The position numbers and the translations under genes were made by a program. This document shows, piece after piece, positions 46,686 to 62,147 of a stretch of 64,000 nt of DNA (positions within the stretch are counted from its first letter, which is position 1; each line of letters opens with the position of its first letter). The stretch comes from Acanthochromis polyacanthus (Eukaryota; Chordata; Actinopteri; Pomacentridae), in assembly GCF_021347895.1 (NCBI RefSeq), contig NC_067117.1:19288858-19352857 (forward strand), given 5' to 3'. The notes beneath the pieces are model-generated. The model was given only the letters and a program-made list of their open reading frames with translations, was not told the DNA's origin and searched no databases.

Positions 46686-47468
46686 GTTGAGTTGTTTTAA
46701 TGTGATCAGAAAACCGTGAAAGGCGTGTGTTCATTAAGAGTCTAAAGCAATGTTTGATTTGTGCTAATTCTTCTAAATTATTTGTAAAAACTCAGTACTA
46801 CTGTGTATAATTAAAAAATAATATAATATGTCATTAATATTTTCCCATTATGAGTAGCTGCTGTAACTCAAAAATAAAATAAATAAATGTGAAAAAAATG
46901 GTTTGTGTAAACAGTCTGGGTTCTGAAAATGAGAAACAAAATGATTTTGACCAATCCACACTGTTCTCGTGTGCAGGTTCGAGCCTGTGCACATAGCAAG
47001 AGGAACATGTGTTTATTTTTCTGTATTTGTTAGCTGAATATCCACAACCTTTCTCCAGAATCCGACTCCACCTTTAGTACCGGCAATATCAACAGCTGAG
47101 AGTGTCTGCCATGAAAAATGTCTTGACAAGTGATCAAATCTTTAAAAAATTGAAATAGTAATTACACAATTTAGTACAAGAGAAAAGGCAAGTTCCCCCT
47201 TGGACAGGTTATCAGTCCATCAGAGCCTGGAGAAAATGTACATATGCACAGGAATTACCATTGAAAATATTATGGTAAAATGTGCATCGTATGATATCAT
47301 TGAACGTTCTTGTTTTCAGCTTATAACCCAACCAGTAACAATGTTCCATCAGAGCAGAAAAATCCATAATACTGCAAAGATTTTAGCATTATAAGAGCTT
47401 TAGAATATTAAATCTAATAGCTGTTACCGCATAAAGTAAAAGAAGTTATTATGTCTTTAGACTTTCGA

Positions 47469-47490
47469 TTTTTTTTTTTTTTTTTTTTTT
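47469..47490. repeat. Poly-T run
   Basis: Twenty-two consecutive T. It could be a minus-strand retroelement A-tail, but no adjacent element is recognised. Confidence 0.9.
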
Positions 47491-48229
47491 ACTGTTAATG
47501 CTGTTATCTCACTTTAACTGGATTTGGCTCAGTTACATCAGCTGAACAGTTGGGAATCCCTCAGGGAGGCAGCAGTTTTCAACATCCTGTAAAAACAAAG
47601 GAAAGGATGCCTAAAGGAAGATGTACAGATTGCAGGCACAGGCAGCTACTCAAGCTTTTAGTACATACACACACATCCATATAGTAAGCACACACAAACG
47701 TACTCTCACAAATGGCTTTGTTGTAACATTAAAGGACACTTAATCAACACAAATATGGAAAGCTTAAACCTCTCAGGCAGAACAGCCATGTTTTATAATG
47801 ACTATGTGTAAAACCTCTGTAATGCTACTATTCTGGCTCAAAAAGCAAACTCACCAACATAAGTATAACTAATGAGTGCATTCACCTTTAAAAACACATC
47901 TGTTATTATAGATCTTGATGGCTGTGTAGTTTGGTGTCAGTAGAAGGCATGAGGCTGTTTGTTTTATGTTTCCTTTTCCTTTTGAGTAGCTAATTCACAT
48001 CATAGCAATTCTATGTTCACAGCTTGCCCATATGCTACAATAAATGAGTGACTTTCTTCAGTGAAAACAGCCTTTCGTTTAAGTGACAACTCTTTTTTGC
48101 AGCCAGAGCCATATGCTTGACAGCTCTATACAACTTGGAGTAAGAAACACGCTGAGGTTAGGCATTAAAGATGTCATTTACCAGCTGTTCGACTGTTGCC
48201 AAAAATTGTTCTCTTTGCCTCTGAGATGA

Positions 48230-48425
48230 CATAAATTGTGAAGCTGTGCTATACAAATGAAATTTAAGTAAATTGAACTGACTTGCATTTTTAACTTTAA
48301 ATTCTTTTTGTGGTGTTTTTTGTGTCTTGCTCAAGGCTACCCCAACATGTAGAGAGGAGGATGCAGAGATTGGACCGCCAACCCTGCAGCTTATGCCTAC
48401 TTGAGCTACAACCTGCAGTGATTAA
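48230..48425 (+). repeat. Retroelement tail and tRNA-like repeat fragments
   Basis: GTGCTATACAAATGAAATTT with an AATTGAACTG run is the typical 3' end of the L2-like fish LINEs. It is followed by TCTTGCTCAAGGCTACCCCA and GGACCGCCAACCCTGCAGC, a phrase that recurs in fish genomes next to such tails. All of it is diverged and non-coding. Confidence 0.5.
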
Positions 48426-50729
48426 CTGTATGTCAAAATGATGTCCTTGGCAGTACAGTAGTACAATCAGAAGTGTGTGTGTTTGTGCGGTGATTAAGGA
48501 TCGCTAAACATAGGATATGTCTGAGCTTATTAACACATACAAGGTCATGGATGTTGTCAGTGGCATGATAACTATCTCAAGTCATGCAAACGCTGAAAAA
48601 GACAGCGCTGTTGTTGGACCTTATTATATACTCCAGCTGCACATTTGCTTCAGTTTGTAATTGATGCTGTTTTGCTGGACCTTTAGCAATGCTATATTTA
48701 GAATGACTTTTTGTCCAGGTGTTATACTGTATTTACTGAGAGTGGTCCAGGGATAAATTGCAAATACTTAAGCTAAGCTGAAGCATTAAAGTGCAAAGAG
48801 GGAGTAAAGACATTAGGGAATTCACCTCGATGTACTGCAGCTTTCTAGTACATCAGCATGTGCTTCAAATGTGTTTCATGTAGTATTCAACAAAGGCATA
48901 GAAACACTTTGCATGAATGCACCAAGTGTTTTCAATGACTTGTAGGCCTGAATAATATATTAATGCACTGGTGCAGAACAGATGCATAGTAGCCTATGTA
49001 TTTATAATGCATAACAGACCATTCAGAGAATGAGCAGGCAGCTGGAGTTGATTCTCCCTCCAGAATCATGACAGGCAAGCTCACATTCATGTGGATTTTC
49101 TGCACTTTGTACTCAAAGACAGCAGTGTTATGCATTCTGCATTGTCTCGTGTGTTTAATTCCATATTTGCTGCAAAGCTTACCTAAGAGTTTGATTTTAG
49201 CTGCAAGCGGGATCTGAGGAATATAATAGGTTTTCACTGTTTGGTGCAGAATTTTAATGGCAGAACACAAACTCATGAATAGGATATTAAGTTCTTCCCA
49301 TATAATCTACAGTTTGTGATATGCCATTGCCACAATTAGTTAATGGCCACCATGCCAGACAGAATTGTCCTCATCTGGTCAGAAATCCCTCCAGTAATCT
49401 TTCCTTAAACCATAGATAATCCTACACATGCCTGGCTAACATCAACAAACGAGGATAACAACAGTGTCAAAGAACAGAAATGTCTTGTCATTTTCATTTT
49501 GAGGTCGAAAAAGCATTCAGGCTTTGTTAGTTTTGCACTTTAACACTCATGCTAATCCCTCAGTCTCTACCTTTGTTGAAAAGCTGCTTCTGCTCCCATT
49601 TGGCTGATTTCATTCTTTTTTCCCCCCATCACTAAATGTCCATGCTAGCATTAAGGAACCATCTGTGGCTGTGTTTCATTGGTCACTGGCTCAAGGCTCT
49701 GGTTTTTAAATAGAAGCAATGGAAGACTTAGCCCCAAATGGAGCACGCCCTGGCTTTGGAAATGTCAGTGCATATAGTATATTACAGAATAGACATGTTT
49801 AAATGAGCACACACTAAACAACAGCAAAGAGTAAAGAGGATAAAATCTAAAATGAGAGCTTCTTATACAGCAACTCAGGTCATGACATGTTTTAACTATA
49901 AGCCCAGTACAGTAACTGTGTATACAGATTTACATAAAAGTACCATAACTCAGTGATTAAAAATAATGTCGCTATGTCAACTGTATATTGACATGTGGTG
50001 AAATATTGTAACTGCATTGATAAATAGTGCTCCACTTTTCCTCTATAATGTAAAATAGTACATTGCGTAATGTTACTTTGATATTGGTGTCACCCACACA
50101 AACACTTGTAGTATCAAACAGCAGCAGGATTCATATGTACATCTCCAAAACAAAGCAGTTGCATACATTTAAGTGTATAAAAGAACAACAACAACTTCAA
50201 TAATCCCTAACATGGGGGCGAGATAGATCAGGATCTTATGTTAAATAACACTGTGTACTTCTCTTTACCTCAGACAGGTGATTCACAGTTCATAAAATGC
50301 AGTTAAATTATATGTTCCAAAGAAGCCCCTCTCAGATTGAGTGCTGAGCTGCATCACAGCTGTCATGATACTTTTAACTTGCTATTAGTTTGGATTTAAT
50401 CTTTTATCAGTGTACTATTATGCAATATATGTTACTGAATGCACTGTCTAATCTAATGTGCATGACAAAAATCACACACATATTGTAGCTGCTGTGGGTG
50501 CATCTGAATAAAGCATGTCAGTGTAAAGGTCACCGATATCTGAATGACAGAATCTCGTCTCTTTAACAGGATTGATGAAGCCAGTAATGTTATGGGCTTT
50601 GTTGTCTTTTTCCTGGCAATTTGTCTTCGTACTTTCAAGGCCAAGTTTCTGGGATAAGCCCATACAACAATGTGGAGAAAATGCGCTATGAATAAAAGAA
50701 ATTTGCTCTAGTACAGGAGTCTGGAATGA
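48426..50729. other. Non-coding DNA, nothing recognised
   Basis: AT-rich sequence with short frames only. A 114-codon minus-strand frame at 48932-49276 has no recognisable domain or splice-site support. Confidence 0.5.
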
Positions 50730-51240
50730 CGGTTTAGAGAAGGTTCATTAAACAGTTAGAAGGATGATGTTCAGGAAAGCTGGCGATGGCAGAGGAGGGT
50801 GGTGGAACCAGGCCGGTGAGATGGAGTGAGCCAGGCTCATAGGCAGGAGCTGGTGGAGAGTGGGCAGGCCGGTAGCAGTAACATAAGGCTGAGTGAGGAG
50901 GCAGAGGAGTTGGCACTGGCAGGTGGATCACCTAAGGCACAAGGAGGCAAGAGATAGACAAAATCCTCTTTCACAAGGAACAAACAGGCTGGAATTACAA
51001 CATCGGCTGTGAGCGTTAGATACCACTAAGGTGGACTGAATGATCTGGCAGACACTGGATAGAAAACTGGAGTCGATACGCTGCAGGGCAACTACTGTGG
51101 CGCAAGAAGAAGGTGTCACGCCTGTGCTGCAGGCCACACAAACAGACAAAACAGGGAATGCAAGGAAAGGAGAAAGGAAACAAAAGGGAGAAGTCAGGGA
51201 TCATGGTGTAGGCCATGATACGCTGTAAACCCTGCAAAGA
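50730..51240 (-). repeat. Possible retroelement-flank repeat
   Basis: AAGGTGGACTGAATGATCTGGCAGACACTGGAT matches a phrase I associate with common fish repeats near LTR elements (quoted here in part only: GAATGATCTGGCAGACACTG). The preceding part is G/A-rich (GGTGGAACCAGGCCGGTGAG). No gene is recognised. Confidence 0.3.
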
Positions 51241-53509
51241 ATACATAAATCTTGTTTTTATTGTCATCAGATCTTTTCTAAATATTCTAATCTTTCTTTG
51301 GATTGGAGGAATTTAGGATAGAGAAATGTACTGATTGATGTTTAAAACAGAAAATTTAAAAGCCTTCATAATGTGAGATGTAAGTGGTGCGTGTGTGATT
51401 GAAGGAGCTGAAGATGTATGAAGGATGAAGTGGAGGAGGAAGAAATCAAGGACAGAGAGGAGCGAGAAAGAAACCGAGGTCATGAAATAACTCATAACTC
51501 GTCTGTATATCTCCATTTAAATATAAGCTATACTGCCGCTGGGTAACTTCTCATTGGCTCTTCTCACACATATACGTCTCCATGTGTTTGTGAGTTCTTG
51601 CGTGTGTGAATGTGTGTGTTTTTTTTTGAGTGTGTGTCTATGCTTATGTGTAGACAACAAGTCCGTGCCAAGACTTGTTCGCGTCTGTGTCGGTTTGAGT
51701 CACAGGTCATGTGACTGGGCAGATGTTGGCGTCGTTCATCTGCCGATGAGAATAGAAACAGAGACACAAGCTTGAAATCTGTACAGAGAAATAAACCAGT
51801 TTTGGTTTGGTGAGTGAGAGGCGGCGCATTTCTCTGACATTTCTTCCTGTGACATTTGCAGTCTGCCTGAGAGAGGGGAAAAAAGACAAGAGAAAGAAAT
51901 GTGAAAACAGTGAAGCAGTTTTGCTCCTTGTCTCATGATAGACTTAGGTAGTTGGATTTCCTTTTGCTTGGCTTTCGCACAGGAACTAATTGGTGGGACC
52001 TCTGGGGAGTCTAACGCAGATCAATTATGTGTGTTTTCGTGTCAGAGCCGTCTTGTTACAGGCTGATGGAGGGAAAGGTCAGAGAGGCAGCTAACGGGTG
52101 ATGGTGTTGTTGGCAAGGTGGTTGTTTGAGCAGTAGGTGAAATCAAACACAGTATTATCAGTTGTCTGTCCGGAGTTGGACTGTAAGATGGTTTTTATAT
52201 TCACAGCACATCTTTGGTTCCATTTCAAAAGAAATCTGCTGATTGTGGTGGCATGGAAATTTACTGATGTGCAGATGCTGTAGGAAGATGAATTGTTCTC
52301 GATGCTCCAGTGAAAAATAGAACAGGGACTTTGAAGAGACAAGCAGAAAGGGCAACATTAAAGATGTTCATCTATATGTTGGCTGGAATAAAGCTGATCT
52401 GGAGTGTAGTGTAATAAAAACAGATTTACCAACTGATCTGCTGTTTGTCTCCATTTATTCTGATTCATAAAGCAAATAGTGTACTCTGAATGCTCAGATA
52501 GAAGCTCAGAGATTCATTTAAATTTCACTCTAAATGGGAGAAAGTATGCTGATCTTATTTATTTTAATGTTTTAACTGTAATTTTACTCTGCACAGGCTA
52601 TTTTTGAGATGGTTCTGTAGTGGTTCCCAGAATACTTCCATCTGATTGCACAAAGAAAACTCTCCTTCCTGTAAAAAGGTAAGGATTCTGCACGATATTG
52701 TGATTTTGATTGCTAAAAGCCGGGGCCTGGTTTTGTCTGGTGTTCTAACTTCCACTGGGTATAATCAACCAGCAGCTTTTCTCAGCGGTGCACAAACTCT
52801 CCTGTGCTGCTGTCAGTGGCCTCAAATCTCCTTTTTTCAGCGTTCACTCCAGGGACCAGAGTCATGGAAGGAACCTGGCTAAAACCAGAAACTGCTCTGC
52901 TCTGCACAGCCTGTCAAATTGTGAGCCTTAAAGCTTGTATTATCAGAGAGCTGTGGAAAATGTGGAATGTATAATTATCTGTGTAATGCTGAATGGACTA
53001 GTCTGTTGGATTTCACATATTTGCAGTGGAAATTGACCTTCATGTGACTGACTGGATTTGAACAGCACAGTTTGAACAGTCCTGATTGCTGGCACAGGAG
53101 ATTACATAGTTACATCTGCAGAAGCTTTGCACTCATCACCTGAGTGATCTCAGTGAGGTTTGTAGGAAGCCAAGAGCAGACTTGTGCTCTTGGGAAAGAT
53201 GGTCTGTTTGAACTGCAGTACCGAACTGATGATCTGTCAGTGGGTCAATCAGCCTACAGCTGCAGTCCAGCCTGAAATATATCAATAAGTACTGGATGGA
53301 TTCCATTAAACGATTATTGATTGGATTTCAGTACTACCAAAGTTTGCATTTTCAGTCGTGTTCGATGAATTACAATCACTCTCTTTAACCTTTCCTATAG
53401 CAATAACTTTAATTTTGTTGTGTACTTCAGTGTATGATCAAACATATAACACGGTAAGACCTCTGCTGTATTTTGCAGTAATTTATCAAATATTAACATG
53501 ACAACTACA
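51241..53509. other. Non-coding DNA, nothing recognised
   Basis: A GTGT-rich patch at 51590-51655 and otherwise unremarkable sequence. No gene seen. Confidence 0.5.
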
Positions 53510-53790
53510 TAAGAACCTCCACCAGCTCCAGACCTGGAGAGATGGGGCTTTCTCCATCATCACTCTCACTTAACTCACTCCCCAAAAACATCTAAAAATC
53601 TTCCTCACTCTCCATATTTAAAAAAAAAATAGACATATCTTTTATAGCGCTCCCTACAACTCATAATGTCTTTTTCTAATGAAGCCTTTTTTCCACTGAA
53701 GTTCATTTTTTGCGTTCTTGCCTACTTTGTAAAGCATCTTTGAATGCCTTGAAAAGCACTGCATTGTTATTGTGCGGGTGTATTTTTTCT
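53510..53790 (+). repeat. Probable LINE 3'-end fragment
   Basis: The stretch ends with CTTTGTAAAGCATCTTTGAA and TGCCTTGAAAAGCACT, similar to the close of fish LINE 3' UTRs (a TTTGAGTG...AAAAGCGCTATATAAA pattern). CCAGACCTGGAGAGATGGGG upstream may be its decayed coding part. Family unassigned. Confidence 0.4.
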
Positions 53791-54478
53791 GTTTTGTTGG
53801 CTTGATACTGATTTACACATTGCCTCAGTGCTAATAAAAAGAGTTATGTTAGCCTGTGCAAGACGGGAGGGTCTCGAACATTATCTCACACTATGTGAAT
53901 TGAGATAAACCAAAGATAAAAAGAACCAGGTCGACTGAGAGCAGACTGCTGCAGCTTACACTAACTACACACCAACTCATAGCTGACACACAGACATACA
54001 TGCACTTACACTGCACTTTCTCACACACTCACTTAGTACTGAAGGCCACTCCATGTCCTGAAGGCTTCTTGTTAGAACAAAAGCTGCTGTGTTTAAAAAC
54101 TGATAAAAATACTGATGACTGGAGTTGGTGCGTCAACTAGAAGCTGAGTGAGACAGAAGCCAGCAGTTAATGGAGACAGGAACAGCACAGAAAGGTACGT
54201 ATGAACCACAATGGGGAGGGTCTAATTTACAATTTTCGGGATCTTTGGATTGGAGTGATCGTGTGCCAAGAGGCTAAGGACATACCTGTGTACCAATGAG
54301 TTCAATGCGGTTCCTGTCCAACAGTTTTTGACCAATAAGATTGTTGCCCTTTACATAAAAAGACTGTATACTGTGAACTTCATCCATCACTGGGTAGATG
54401 CCTTCAGATTAACACCTTTGTTAACTATAGTCCTCTAATGGTCCTTGATATCAAACATTTCAGAATAAACAACTTTAA

Positions 54479-55237
54479 CCCTTGTGTTTTCCTGCGGGTC
54501 AAAACTGGCCCGTTTTGATATTTGAAAAGGTAGAGAAAAAAAATCACAGTGAAACTTCTAATGTCAACATTTTTGGGAAATGTTGATTAAATAGAAAAAA
54601 ATTTGGGTGGAAAAAAAGGAAATGTTGAAAAGATTTCTTAAAAACATTCACAGAAAAATCAACCAAAGATTTTTTTATGAATGTTCTTAACCTCTTACGA
54701 CCTGATGTCCACACATGTGGACATTTTTTCCCCAAAGAGATCGTATTGTTCATAAAAATGAAAATATTTAAAAAAATAAGAATAATAAAAATTGAATATT
54801 ACCAACAATAATTACAACAACAATGCAAATAAAATATTACATGTAATATAAATATAAAAATATAAGAAACACGGTTATCACACATTAGATTTTCTACATT
54901 TATTATGTCTATTGGTTGCTCCTTATCCCAAATAACTAGAAGAAATCTAAAGTGCAAGCCCAACCAAAGCTCAGGTCTCAAGAGGTTAAAGAAAATATTA
55001 GAAATTTTACCGATACAGATGTAATGACTTTAGATATTTTTAGGATTTGTTTGGAAGATTTTTACTCATTTTTTGGAAAATGTTTCCAAGAATTTTCTTG
55101 CCAAATTTGAGGGATTTTTTTTAAAATAAAGCTTTGCAAATTTTCAGACATTTTGGGTATTTTTTGCTGAATTTTTGGATTTTTTTCAGATGAGAAAACA
55201 ATCTTTTTGGTGCCCATAAATGAGGACAACAGGAGGG
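54479..55237. mobile_element. TTAA-type (piggyBac-like) non-autonomous element, outer copy
   Basis: The left end is TTAA|CCCTTGTGTTTTCCTGCGGG. The right end read in reverse is CCCTCCTGTTGTCCTC, preceded by CTAA/TTAG in place of TTAA. The CCCT..TGTT.TCCT inverted termini and the GGGTCAAAACTGGCCCG palindrome near the left end match a very common fish repeat that I believe to be piggyBac-related. The interior is AT-rich with runs such as TTTTTGGAAAATG. About 460 bp belong to this element; the rest is the nested insertion. Confidence 0.65.
54691..54985. mobile_element. 295-bp TTAA-flanked MITE nested in the outer element
   Basis: Exact TTAA flanks lie at 54687-54690 and 54986-54989. The termini CCTCTTACGACCTGA and the complement of TCAGGTCTCAAGAGG pair as inverted repeats with a few mismatches. 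Beside the left end is a small palindrome, GTCCACACATGTGGAC. TTAA duplication is the hallmark of piggyBac-superfamily insertion. No coding capacity. Confidence 0.8.
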
Positions 55238-55408
55238 CTAATTGAGAGAAGTTGACTGTCTGTTATCTCAAAAAATGAACACGCTATTACTGTAATTATT
55301 CATTGTTATTATATCATAAACTTTACCTGCTGAACATGAATTTATTGCCAGTGTTCTACTAAGCATTATTTGGTCTGAAATATACGTATACACTATAGAG
55401 GGTGGACA

Positions 55409-55421
55409 CCCCCCCCCCCCC

Positions 55422-55487
<66 letters not shown>

Positions 55488-55495
55488 AAACACAC
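55409..55495. repeat. Poly-C followed by (AC)n
   Basis: Thirteen C, then about 28 AC units, then A-interrupted AC. On the minus strand it reads GT then G13. Confidence 0.95.
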
Positions 55496-57519
55496 TCATT
55501 TACCATCTTTTTATAGTGCACCACCTGAGGTGATAATGAATCAAGTGAGCAGAGAGAAATTTTTAGCACTCGTTTGCATCACATTTGAGAGATGTTGACA
55601 GGGTAATATATAGCACTGAAATTCCAGTCGACTGAAATCTCACATAGACTATACAGCGCAAGTTGTACCCTACACATGTTGGAAAATTGTATAATACCCT
55701 CATTACAGGCAATGAGAGCTTATTTTATGCACTGAGAAATACTCTAAAGCCACTATTTTGTCTGCATGCATTGGGAGAGAGCTCTCTAGCTGTTTGTCTT
55801 TGTGCTTTGTGCTTCTAGTCTGGGTCCCATGTGGAGGCACTGCGGGATGAAGAGGAGCTGCTTGTTTTTGCAGTAGATGAACAAACTGCACAAGGCGACA
55901 GCACAAGGCTCACACTTGGAAATGAACGATGTGGAAATCCTATTTGTTGCACTTATAATAAATGGCGCCGCATTCTGTGACTTTCATAGAATTACCACTG
56001 AGGTTCTCTGCTATAACAAAAACAAATCAAAGCTTGTTTTATTCTCACCAACTCAGCCGGCCTGAGTGTTTGTTGAGTTCCTGACCGTGTCCTCTCCACA
56101 GTGCAGGAAGCTCTACATTTGAAACCCAATTACCCACAGAGCAAGAATCTGCACAAGTGACACCAGCTGCCTATACAGATGGTAACATTTAGCAGAGGTG
56201 GACAGGTGCGTCTCTGTGGCTGGTGTGTATGTGTGTGTTTGTGTGTGTAAATTGACAGTGCTCTCTTCTATTGGTTTATATTGAGCTTTCAGCAGTGTGC
56301 GCATCACAATGAGTGATCATACAGAAGGACAGGTGCTTGACATGGATAGGTGCTCATAATGGTTGGTCATAACGGTAGCAGAGAGCAAGAAAGCAGGGCC
56401 AGTTTAAAAACAGTGCCATTTCCTATGTTCTCAGTATGTGCAAGCTTTTTGTGTTTAGAGTGACAGTATTCTGGACAAAACATTCTGTAATTAAATGGCT
56501 TTTGCAGACACAGGGACACAAATCAAGTGCATCTGAAGCTCTGTTTATTTAAAGACCTGTCTCAAAAAAATGGACGTCTCTACAGGTAAACTGCATTGTC
56601 ATAAATATTATCTCCTTTGGCATTTAGTGAATTGATTTCCAACTGTTGCTCATTTTCATCCAACAAATCATATATATATTAGATGACAAAGGGTTCATCA
56701 CCCTGAAAGCCCAGAAAAAGGGGAGAGATGCTTATTTTAACACAGCACGTGATATTTTCCTAAGAAAATAATTTTGGTGAATAAACCCAATGAAGAATCT
56801 AAAATGTTGCTAGGATCAATTTGAACCTGATAAATGACACCGTTGTAAACCTAAGCAAGTAGTTTTGGTGCCTAAACCTGATCAAGACAATGAGTAAAAA
56901 TGAAAGAAAAGCACCACATGAGACATGAATAAAGTTTTCTAAGTTGCAAGGTCCTCTACGACTTTCTAATGTGGATTTTGCGCAAACATTTAACAGAGTT
57001 CAATTTTCTTCGAAAACTCAGTTGAGAATTGTTGTATAGGAACAAACATTTTGCAAAATTTGTCATATTTGTCTACAGCTGACAGACCAATTGTTACGCC
57101 TCCGAAAACTAGGGGATACAGAGGTAGGAAAATCTGGGTGTAACCTCAACAAAGGGGAATTTGTTTACCAAAAAGAAAACAAATGTTCAACATAAAGCAG
57201 GCTTTACAAGTACAACACTGGGTGCCCAACACGCAGCCTTTCAGCAATTACAGCCTTTGTCCTAAACAGAAAGCAAGGAAACAACACCAACTCCATACTC
57301 TGGCAGCTGATCTGGCCCACTGGCACCGATAATCAGTCTTTACTCATCGTTTAACCATCCTGGCTGATGGTAGGGACCCACAGGTGCACCCAGCCACTCC
57401 CACCTGGTGTAACCTAGGAAAAGGGAAAAAGAGAAGAGAAACACAGTCCTACTTACACACAGCACAGAATGTAACACCAATCAAGAAAAAAAAACAACAA
57501 AGCTACATGTGACATATTT
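55496..57519. other. Non-coding DNA, nothing recognised
   Basis: AT-rich, with a short GT-rich patch near 56225-56250. No gene or mobile-element boundary was recognised. Confidence 0.5.
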
Positions 57520-57860
57520 AACCACGCCTGACGTGTACGTCAGCGGGGTTACTGCATTCGCTTCGGTGTCTGGCTGGGTAAGTATGTATATGTGTATGTC
57601 CGTTCAGATATCTCTGCAAGTGCTGAAGTCAGGATAATCAAACTTGGCACTGAAGATCGGTCTAAGGTCCCCTGCCCAGTTGTGGAGTTAGAGGCCAGCA
57701 GATCAATGTCAAGGTCACAGGGGTCACTTAGCACATTTCTTGCATATTGCATCATTTGTATAGGAAGGGATATAGGTAGGATGATCAAAATTGATACAGA
57801 GTATCATGCATGGGCGTGGTCCTGCCATCTACTGAGGGCTCGACTGGTTAATTATATGAA
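57520..57860. other. Compositionally distinct block, possible unclassified repeat
   Basis: Starting at ACCACGCCTGACGTGTACGT, a block of about 320 bp is richer in GC and CpG than its flanks and is open in both strands for 80-93 codons. It contains TCAAACTTGGCACTGAAGAT and ATCAATGTCAAGGTCACAGG. Neither translation resembles a family I know. It could be a fragment of a mobile element; no termini were found. Confidence 0.35.
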
Positions 57861-58478
57861 GCTTGCTGGATGATTCTTTTTTAGAGCCATTTTCAGTAGT
57901 GTCAGTGGTAACTTTGACGAGTTCCCCTCAGACATTTAAAATCACAGCACAAAGGTTTTCATGTGGCAGTTCTGATAGTACAGTTAATGGCAAACTCTCC
58001 TCCTTGGACTTTCCCTTTTCTCTGTGTCCAACACATTTTTCTAAAAAGGAAGTGAGTAAGTTCTAGGCTGCTACGAAAAGGTGTGGTGAAAATTAGTGCT
58101 GCTTTTTTTGTCCTCAGTAGTCAAAGCTCAACATACAGTGACACAGAGCTCAGATATGTAGCACTAATGACTGCCCTTCAACTTTTGTTTCCAGTTGTTA
58201 ATGAGCTGCCAGGCCTGTTCTTACACCACATGCACTTAATCGATGTTGTCAGGGACGTTGAGGGGCAGGTGCAGACATCATGCATAAACAGAACTATTTC
58301 CTTAATTAGTCCAGGCCACAGTCACACCAGTGTTCATGGAACGGAGTGAAAGGTCCCGTCCTTTTCTGTGAAGTGCCACCGCTGATTCTGACATGCAGCT
58401 TTAACTAGCAGGCACCTCATTTTTTGACGGATTTTGTCTAACGTTATGGTTTTCTTTAAGGAGGAAGGATTGAACAGG

Positions 58479-61138
<2,660 letters not shown>

Positions 61139-61554
61139 TCTCTCCCCTCCCTCCCCCTTCCTCCCTCTGCCTCCCTCCTTCCCCCTATCTCTCTCTCTCT
61201 CTCTCTGGAGTTTGTTGGTTGCTTGCAGCGCTGTCTCAGTCTCTAGCCCGGCTCTCCTGACAGACAGAGGCAGCGCTCCTCTCTCCTCTGCCCACCTATC
61301 TGTCTGTCCGCCTCACCGTCCGTCCGTCCTTCTGTCTGTCTGTCTGCCTCGCTCTTTTCTGTGTCCGTCTGTCGTCCTCACAGAGGTGAGCGGTGATGAT
61401 GGAGGCTGCAGCGGACCGGAGCTTTTACCGCCACAGGAGACACACAAACTCACGGGCCGAATAAAGGCGTCAAAAGGGCCAAACACCGGTTTTCTACGCG
61501 GAAAAAAAGACCCGCCGCCGCCGCCGCTGATCACAGTGACGCTTGCTGCTCCTG

Positions 61555-61589
<35 letters not shown>

Positions 61590-61691
61590 CTCCGTCTTCA
61601 AAAACAGATGCTGTGCTCGGGGAAGTTAAAACACGGATAAATCCTCCAAGTCGTCTCCTCCAAATTTCCCAGAAGCGCCACATACCCGAAG
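61139..61691 (+). promoter_or_regulatory. CpG-richer promoter and 5' UTR exon of a rightward gene
   Basis: This block stands out from the AT-rich surroundings. It begins with a 65-bp pyrimidine tract, then a TCTG/CCGT-rich leader, and many CpGs with a CCG-repeat near 61512-61527. Two plus-strand donors are visible: CAGAG|GTGAGC after 61385 and CCGAAG|GTAAAA after 61691. No long conserved frame is present. An ATGATGGAG at 61396 opens only 22 codons and ends at 61464. The picture fits a CpG-island promoter with an untranslated first exon; the gene cannot be named. Confidence 0.5.
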
Positions 61692-62026
61692 GTAAAAACA
61701 GCTCCACGGAGCGCAAAAAAAAACAGGAAACTGTTGAATTCCTGCTTTTTAGAAATTCTCTCTCTTTTTTTTTGTTGTTGTTGTTGTTTGTGTTCATCTG
61801 GATGCGTTGAATGTATATGTGCTTTGCATATGAAGTCAGATCTGTTAGACAGGAGTGAACATTTCGTCTAAAGTGGGTGGGAAAAGGTGACTCATGCCGA
61901 TTCAAAGCCTTGTTTTGGAGCCAGTATTTACGCAGCGCCTTTGAGGGGTTTAAAACACATACTGGCTATAGACTGTTGCTTGGAAAATTCACAAGGACTC
62001 TCTTTGGACTTGCCAGCATCTCTTTA

Positions 62027-62065
62027 TGTATGTGTGTGTGTGTGTGCGTGTGTCTCTGTGTGTGT

Positions 62066-62147
<82 letters not shown>
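62027..62147. repeat. Long (GT)n microsatellite
   Basis: About 55-60 GT units with C and A interruptions in the first third. It lies 335 bp right of the second donor of the putative 5' exon, so it would be in the first intron of that gene. Confidence 0.97.
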
